A stretch of DNA of 11,918 bases from Tubulinosema ratisbonensis (taxonomy: Eukaryota; Microsporidia; Tubulinosematidae): contig RCSS01000630.1 of the NCBI GenBank assembly GCA_004000155.1, positions 1 to 11,918 on the forward strand. The letters run 5' to 3'. Shown one piece after another: positions 9,058-11,918 of the stretch. Position numbers and translations under genes: made by a program. Under the pieces are notes generated by a model. That model ran no database searches. It was not told the DNA's origin and worked only from the letters and a program-made list of their open reading frames with translations. Every line of letters begins with the position of its first letter. The first letter of the stretch is position 1.

Positions 9058-10719
9058 ATGAAACTTTTAAGCTCAAATAAAATGTTATTTGTGAACATAT
9101 TACTTTTTAATTGTACCAAAAGGAGCACAAATGAAATTTTAAAAGAAATAATAATAAAAAGACAGAAGACCAATTCTTTAGCTGATGGTTTGAATTATTT
9201 TTCTAAAGATTTAGAAGAACCAAGCAATTACAGCGTGGAAAAAACACAAATTTCTCCTCATGGAGCTATATTAACTGAATCACAGACTAAAAAAATTGAT
9301 ACTAGCTCTGACGAAACTGAATCTTGTAGTTCAGTTGAAGATGTTAGTTGTAATGATTATGATTGCGAAACCAGTTCAGATTATGAAGATGATTATCTTC
9401 TACAAAATTTTGAAGCCGAAAACCAAAAAACACAAAGTGATCACCAAGAATCTTACAACTTAGAACACTACCACAATTCAGCTAAAATTTCTTCAAGTTT
9501 AGAAAATTTAAGCCAAAAAGAACCACAAAGTAATCGAGAATCTAATTTATATCTTGGTCATTTGTACAAAATCTACTTATACGATTTCATCGGAATGAAT
9601 AATTATGATAGAGTTTTTGGTAAACACAAAAAATATTTCAAAAAACTTCTTAAGAATTTACAACCAAACGATATAGAAAGATATAACAAAGATTGGAGAA
9701 CCTTTAAACTTCCGAGTAGCTTTACTAATAAAAAGAAATTTAAACTATCAAAAACCTTATCTGAGATAAATTTAGGAAAAGAGGTGTATATTTTTGAACC
9801 AATAATAAGATTAGAACAAAAATACAAAATAAACTTTACATTCTTATTCAGGTTCTTTACATTTAAAGCAACCCGCTGGGATTCGTTAGCTAATTATTTT
9901 GATAACTTCGGTAATCCAATAAAAGAACTTTTGGTATTCAAAAACTCCTTTATTTTGAATACCGCTATTCGTCAACATTTTGAAGATACATCCAATTTAA
10001 CAGATACAGATTTATTCAGCAAAAGGTTAGAAAATTTATTAAAAGATTTTAATAGTTTGGTTGATAAATTTGCTAAAAGTATATCAATGTTTTTCCGCAA
10101 CTCAATCAAAACATATTACAACAACCTGTCAGTATTGTTTTACGATATAAACCCAGAAGTCCAAAAAGCCAAACTAATTTTATTAAGCGAAAAACTTTTT
10201 AACCATGGAGAAAACAAAGCTATTCTCACACTTTTCCCAGAACTCAAAATATATTTTGAATCACTTGAAAATGTTTATCAATACAGATATGATTACAAAT
10301 ATTTTCATGTGCTTTATTGTTTAATAATATACCGTACTCATTTTTTATATCACCGAACTTTTTCTAAAATTAAAAATGAAAAAAATTTATTTGAATCGAA
10401 AGAATTCAACATATCAATTTTAGAATCTAGGTTGATAATTTGTTTATTGGCATTCTTTTTGAGAATGGATGATAAGTTTTTAAAGGTGTTTGTTTATAAA
10501 TGTTTCTATGCATACGTTAGAGTGAAAGATAAAGATTTTTTAAAGTATTTATTGGTAAATGATTTTGTCGATTACTACGAGAATATTGACACCGTCAACC
10601 TAAAATATCTTTTATACAAACCAATTACAATACCTAAATCTGAACATTTTAAAGAATTTTATAGTTTTAAACTAAATTTTTTGTCAGATACATTGGTTTT
10701 AAAAGTAATAGCTCATTAG
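9058..10719 (+). CDS. Putative secreted protein of a paralogous family, copy 2 (zero frame, stops early)
   Basis: This is the second family member, 553 codons to the zero-frame TAG at 10717-10719. The N-terminus has Lys at 2 and 8, a hydrophobic core (MLFVNILLF, residues 9-17) and C-T-K-R at 19-22, fitting a signal peptide. KRQKT at 34-38 matches copy 1. Residues 80-115 form a Ser/Asp/Glu-rich acidic stretch with three cysteines (90, 98, 103). Conserved blocks are NYDRVFGKH (182-190), YFDNFGNP (280-287), LTLFPELKI (390-398), DYKYFH (412-417), RTHFL (426-430), ILESRL (454-459) and FYAYVR (483-488). Over copy-1 residues 376-450 a hand count gives 40 of 75 identical. The zero frame lacks the last conserved block, which is intact in the -1 frame (next entry), so the true product is probably about 603 residues, made either by frameshifting or from a sequence with one more base. 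No function is recognised. The start is the first ATG, preceded by A-rich leader. Confidence 0.8.
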   Translation: MKLLSSNKMLFVNILLFNCTKRSTNEILKEIIIKRQKTNSLADGLNYFSKDLEEPSNYSVEKTQISPHGAILTESQTKKIDTSSDETESCSSVEDVSCNDYDCETSSDYEDDYLLQNFEAENQKTQSDHQESYNLEHYHNSAKISSSLENLSQKEPQSNRESNLYLGHLYKIYLYDFIGMNNYDRVFGKHKKYFKKLLKNLQPNDIERYNKDWRTFKLPSSFTNKKKFKLSKTLSEINLGKEVYIFEPIIRLEQKYKINFTFLFRFFTFKATRWDSLANYFDNFGNPIKELLVFKNSFILNTAIRQHFEDTSNLTDTDLFSKRLENLLKDFNSLVDKFAKSISMFFRNSIKTYYNNLSVLFYDINPEVQKAKLILLSEKLFNHGENKAILTLFPELKIYFESLENVYQYRYDYKYFHVLYCLIIYRTHFLYHRTFSKIKNEKNLFESKEFNISILESRLIICLLAFFLRMDDKFLKVFVYKCFYAYVRVKDKDFLKYLLVNDFVDYYENIDTVNLKYLLYKPITIPKSEHFKEFYSFKLNFLSDTLVLKVIAH

Positions 10720-10757
10720 ATGAACATCAAAGAATACTTTCCTATTATCTTAATGAG
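10698..10757 (+). promoter_or_regulatory. Candidate -1 ribosomal frameshift signal
   Basis: In the zero frame, GTT TTA AAA contains the heptamer T TTA AAA (10698-10704), a canonical X XXY YYZ slippery site. A 7-nt spacer (GTAATAG) follows. Then a stem can form: CTCATTAGATGA (10712-10723) pairs with 10745-10757, giving 12 pairs with one bulged T (10750) and one G-U, around a 21-nt loop that holds a further 4-bp helix (AAAG/CTTT). A slip here places the ribosome in the frame that encodes the conserved C-terminus. The aligned position in copy 1 has no slippery site, so the signal is not a family feature. Loss of one T or A from the T4A4 run gives the same picture. Confidence 0.45.
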
Positions 10758-10868
10758 AAATCTTATAAAAAATCGTTAGGTTATTTACAAATGGTATGTT
10801 TTAAACATCTTACAATAAGAAAAGACCTTTTTCACATCCTAAAAAATTTCGGAGAGAAAAGTCAATAA
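10704..10868 (+). CDS. Copy 2, C-terminal part in the -1 frame
   Basis: From AGT at 10704 the -1 frame reads 54 codons to TAA at 10866-10868. It contains ILSYY, SLGYLQMVCFKHLT and RKDLF, matching VVHYY, ELGYLQIAAFKHLT and KQDLF of copy 1. With the shift at 10698-10704 the two proteins align without a gap from LTLFPELKI to the last residue (593 versus 603, constant offset of ten), so the segment is still under protein-level similarity and not spacer. Its TAA lies inside AATAAA (10864-10869), as expected of a native gene end. There is no independent start codon, so it must be expressed as an extension of the 9058 gene or be the relic of a broken one. Confidence 0.75.
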   Translation, partial: SNSSLDEHQRILSYYLNEKSYKKSLGYLQMVCFKHLTIRKDLFHILKNFGEKSQ

Positions 10869-11161
10869 ATTTTTTTAAATGGTATTTTTAATAATAAATA
10901 CATTCAAATAAAAAATAAGCTTCATNCAGTAAGTCAGACAACAAAAGAGAAATTAAGGCAAAAAATATTATCCAAAACAAAAAAGGTGGGCGATGAAGAT
11001 AAATCTGATTTTGATGAAAAACATTTTAAAAACCTTTTTTAGTAAAAGCTTGTAGCTCAAGATCAGAAACTAAAGAAGAAGATAAAATAAACAATTCCAT
11101 GCCTGTTTTAAGAGTACGAGATGGTTTAACATTGTTACCAAATCGTTTTCAGTTATCTTAA
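10869..11161 (+). pseudogene. Broken coding-like segment of unknown family
   Basis: An open frame without ATG follows the stop of copy 2 and becomes protein-like from about 10914, reading SQTTKEKLRQKILSK and then VGDEDKSDFDEKHFKNLF to a TAG at 11040-11042. At the T6 run 11035-11040 the sense continues in the -1 frame as VKACSSRSETKEEDK and then MPVLRVRDGLTLLPNRFQLS to TAA at 11159-11161. One extra T in the run would join the two. An ambiguous base stands at 10926. The charged product and higher G+C look like real coding DNA, but no start codon was found and the family is not recognised. It may be the 3' end of a decayed gene or mobile element, or a gene damaged by sequencing errors. Confidence 0.4.
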
Positions 11162-11274
11162 ACAATACATTAAAATTCATAAGTAAAGTAATTTATTATT
11201 TGCTAGAACTAATTATTTATACTAAAAAATATCAGTTTTTTTTAATATTTAAGTGAAATAAAGTATTATTTTAT

Positions 11275-11298
11275 TTTCCTTTCTGGAGGGAAAGGAAA
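11275..11298. repeat. 9-bp hairpin
   Basis: TTTCCTTTC (11275-11283) and GAAAGGAAA (11290-11298) are perfectly complementary around the loop TGGAGG. It lies 33 bases upstream of the 58-codon ORF. It could be a terminator-like or leader element. Confidence 0.4.
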
Positions 11299-11330
11299 TT
11301 TAAACTTAAATACAAAAATAATAAAAAAAT

Positions 11331-11507
11331 ATGGCTTTTCTAAATAATTATAAAAATAACTTTAACAATAAAGATTCTAGTGACCACCTTATAGGTGCAC
11401 CAGAAGAAACAAGGGGTAGGTTTCTATATCTACACTACCTTTATTGTGGCCAAATGCTCCGGCCACACATCATTACGATTTTTTATTATAACTTTTTTTT
11501 CTCTTGA
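11331..11507 (+). CDS. Small ORF, 58 codons, unknown function
   Basis: This ORF has an ATG start in an A-rich context and a TGA stop immediately followed by AATAAA (11508-11513). The first third is Asn/Lys-rich (MAFLNNYKNNFNNKDSSDHL). Then comes GAPEETRGRFLYLHYLYCGQ and MLRPHIITIF, and a Phe/Tyr-rich AT tail. The hundred bases 11371-11470 contain 44 G or C, far above the spacer and above the large genes here. No family is recognised. The same bases can fold into consecutive hairpins: CACCT/AGGTG (11385-11397), AGAAAC/GTTTCT (11405-11425) and TGTGGCC/GGCCACA (11445-11467), followed by T6 and T8 runs. A structured, Pol III-like RNA is therefore a real alternative. The open frame argues for protein, the hairpins for RNA; I favour a small or fragmentary gene. 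Confidence 0.4.
   Translation: MAFLNNYKNNFNNKDSSDHLIGAPEETRGRFLYLHYLYCGQMLRPHIITIFYYNFFFS
11445..11467. repeat. 7-bp GC-rich hairpin
   Basis: TGTGGCC and GGCCACA pair perfectly around the loop AAATGCTCC. It is the most stable-looking hairpin in the window and lies inside the 58-codon ORF, ahead of oligo-T runs at 11479-11484 and 11493-11500. Confidence 0.5.
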
Positions 11508-11687
11508 AATAAAATTTTATATTTTACAAAATTAATTTAAATTTGTTTAACGTTTATTTTGATAAACAATAATATTATAATGATTTATTTAAAACCTTTT
11601 TTTATTACAATTCACCCCTTTAAAAGATTCCTGTTTGTATATATGGCGTAAAAATTTTTTTAATAATTAGATAACTGTAATATCCCA

Positions 11688-11743
11688 TTATCCAAAATGG
11701 ATAAATTAATAATTTATTTAGTATTTAAATAAATTATTAATTT
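11688..11743. repeat. Two adjacent hairpins, one of 18 bp
   Basis: TTATCCA (11688-11694) pairs with TGGATAA (11698-11704). Immediately after, an 18-base arm at 11703-11720 is perfectly complementary to 11726-11743, with loop GTATT. The long arm is all A/T, but 18 perfect pairs is beyond most chance hairpins here. Possible roles are a mobile-element end, a transcription end or a structured leader. Confidence 0.55.
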
Positions 11744-11901
11744 CGCCTGAGAAGAATAAGAGAGACAAACCAAACTCAAAAAAACAAAAAGGTATTAGAC
11801 GCTCTAATTATTCAATTAACGTTAAATCGTTTTATCTCAGGCACCTGTTATACAAGTTGCTACCCGGAGAACACTATGAATACCAAAAGTTATTTATATA
11901 A
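11722..11901 (+). pseudogene. Coding-like segment without a start codon
   Basis: The frame is open from 11722 to TAA at 11899-11901 and less AT-rich from 11743. It reads SPEKNKRDKPNSKKQKGIRR, then SNYSINVKSFYLRHLLYKLL and PGEHYEYQKLFI, a basic then amphipathic sequence that looks like real protein. There is no in-frame ATG. An ATG at 11697 opens another frame (MDKLIIYLVFK) that ends at the hairpin, and a one-base shift there would join it to this segment and give a hydrophobic N-terminus. GCCTGAGA (11745-11752) and TCTCAGGC (11835-11842) are perfect inverted repeats, so an RNA role is also conceivable. The family is unknown. Confidence 0.35.
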
Positions 11902-11918
11902 GACCTCATATAAAAAGT

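Noticed and set aside
9603..9827. 74-codon open frame on the minus strand
   Set aside because: It lies wholly antisense inside the conserved coding region of copy 2 and has no independent support.
1..11918. tRNA, rRNA, CRISPR or bacterial operon features
   Set aside because: No T-arm GTTCRANNC-like motif with a matching acceptor stem, no rRNA core sequence, no regularly spaced repeats and no Shine-Dalgarno pattern were found.

Overview
The window looks like nuclear DNA of a very AT-rich eukaryote, most likely a microsporidian with a low-density genome. The intergenic DNA is strongly A+T, and the genes are intronless and isolated. They use the standard code: CAA for Gln, TGG for Trp, and TAA, TAG or TGA as stops. 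Several polyadenylation-like AATAAA motifs overlap or touch a stop codon. There are no bacterial promoters, ribosome binding sites or operons. The genus cannot be fixed from the sequence. An Edhazardia- or Anncaliia-like organism is a guess from base composition and gene density only. No tRNA, rRNA or CRISPR array was seen.

Layout. Positions 1-2212 hold no convincing gene, but a less AT-rich island at about 1290-1740 may be an eroded coding or mobile sequence. At 2213-2626 (+) lies a 137-residue EF-hand protein that best resembles the Cdc4/Mlc1 type of myosin light chain. A small 62-codon gene of unknown function at 2832-3020 (-) converges on it. About 2.3 kb of AT-rich DNA with palindromes follows.

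The main content is a tandem pair of large paralogous genes on the + strand, at 5286-7067 and from 9058, separated by about 2 kb. I do not recognise the family. Both proteins start with a hydrophobic signal-like segment ending in Cys-x-Lys-Arg, then carry a shared KRQKT motif, an acidic and poorly conserved linker, and a long conserved C-terminal region. They look like secreted proteins of a lineage-specific, possibly host-directed family.

The second copy stops early at 10717-10719. The rest of the conserved C-terminus is intact in the -1 frame and ends at 10866-10868, so that both products end at aligned positions (593 and 603 residues). The overlap holds an in-frame TTTAAAA slippery heptamer, a 7-nt spacer and a predicted stem-loop, the usual architecture of -1 programmed frameshifting. 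A one-base loss in the T4A4 run, real or a sequencing error, explains the data equally well.

From about 10.9 kb to the end the DNA is less AT-rich. It holds three coding-like pieces: one broken by another apparent -1 shift, one complete 58-codon ORF containing strong hairpins (11331-11507), and one piece lacking a start codon (11722-11901). They could be remnants of genes or a mobile element, small genes, or in part structured RNA.
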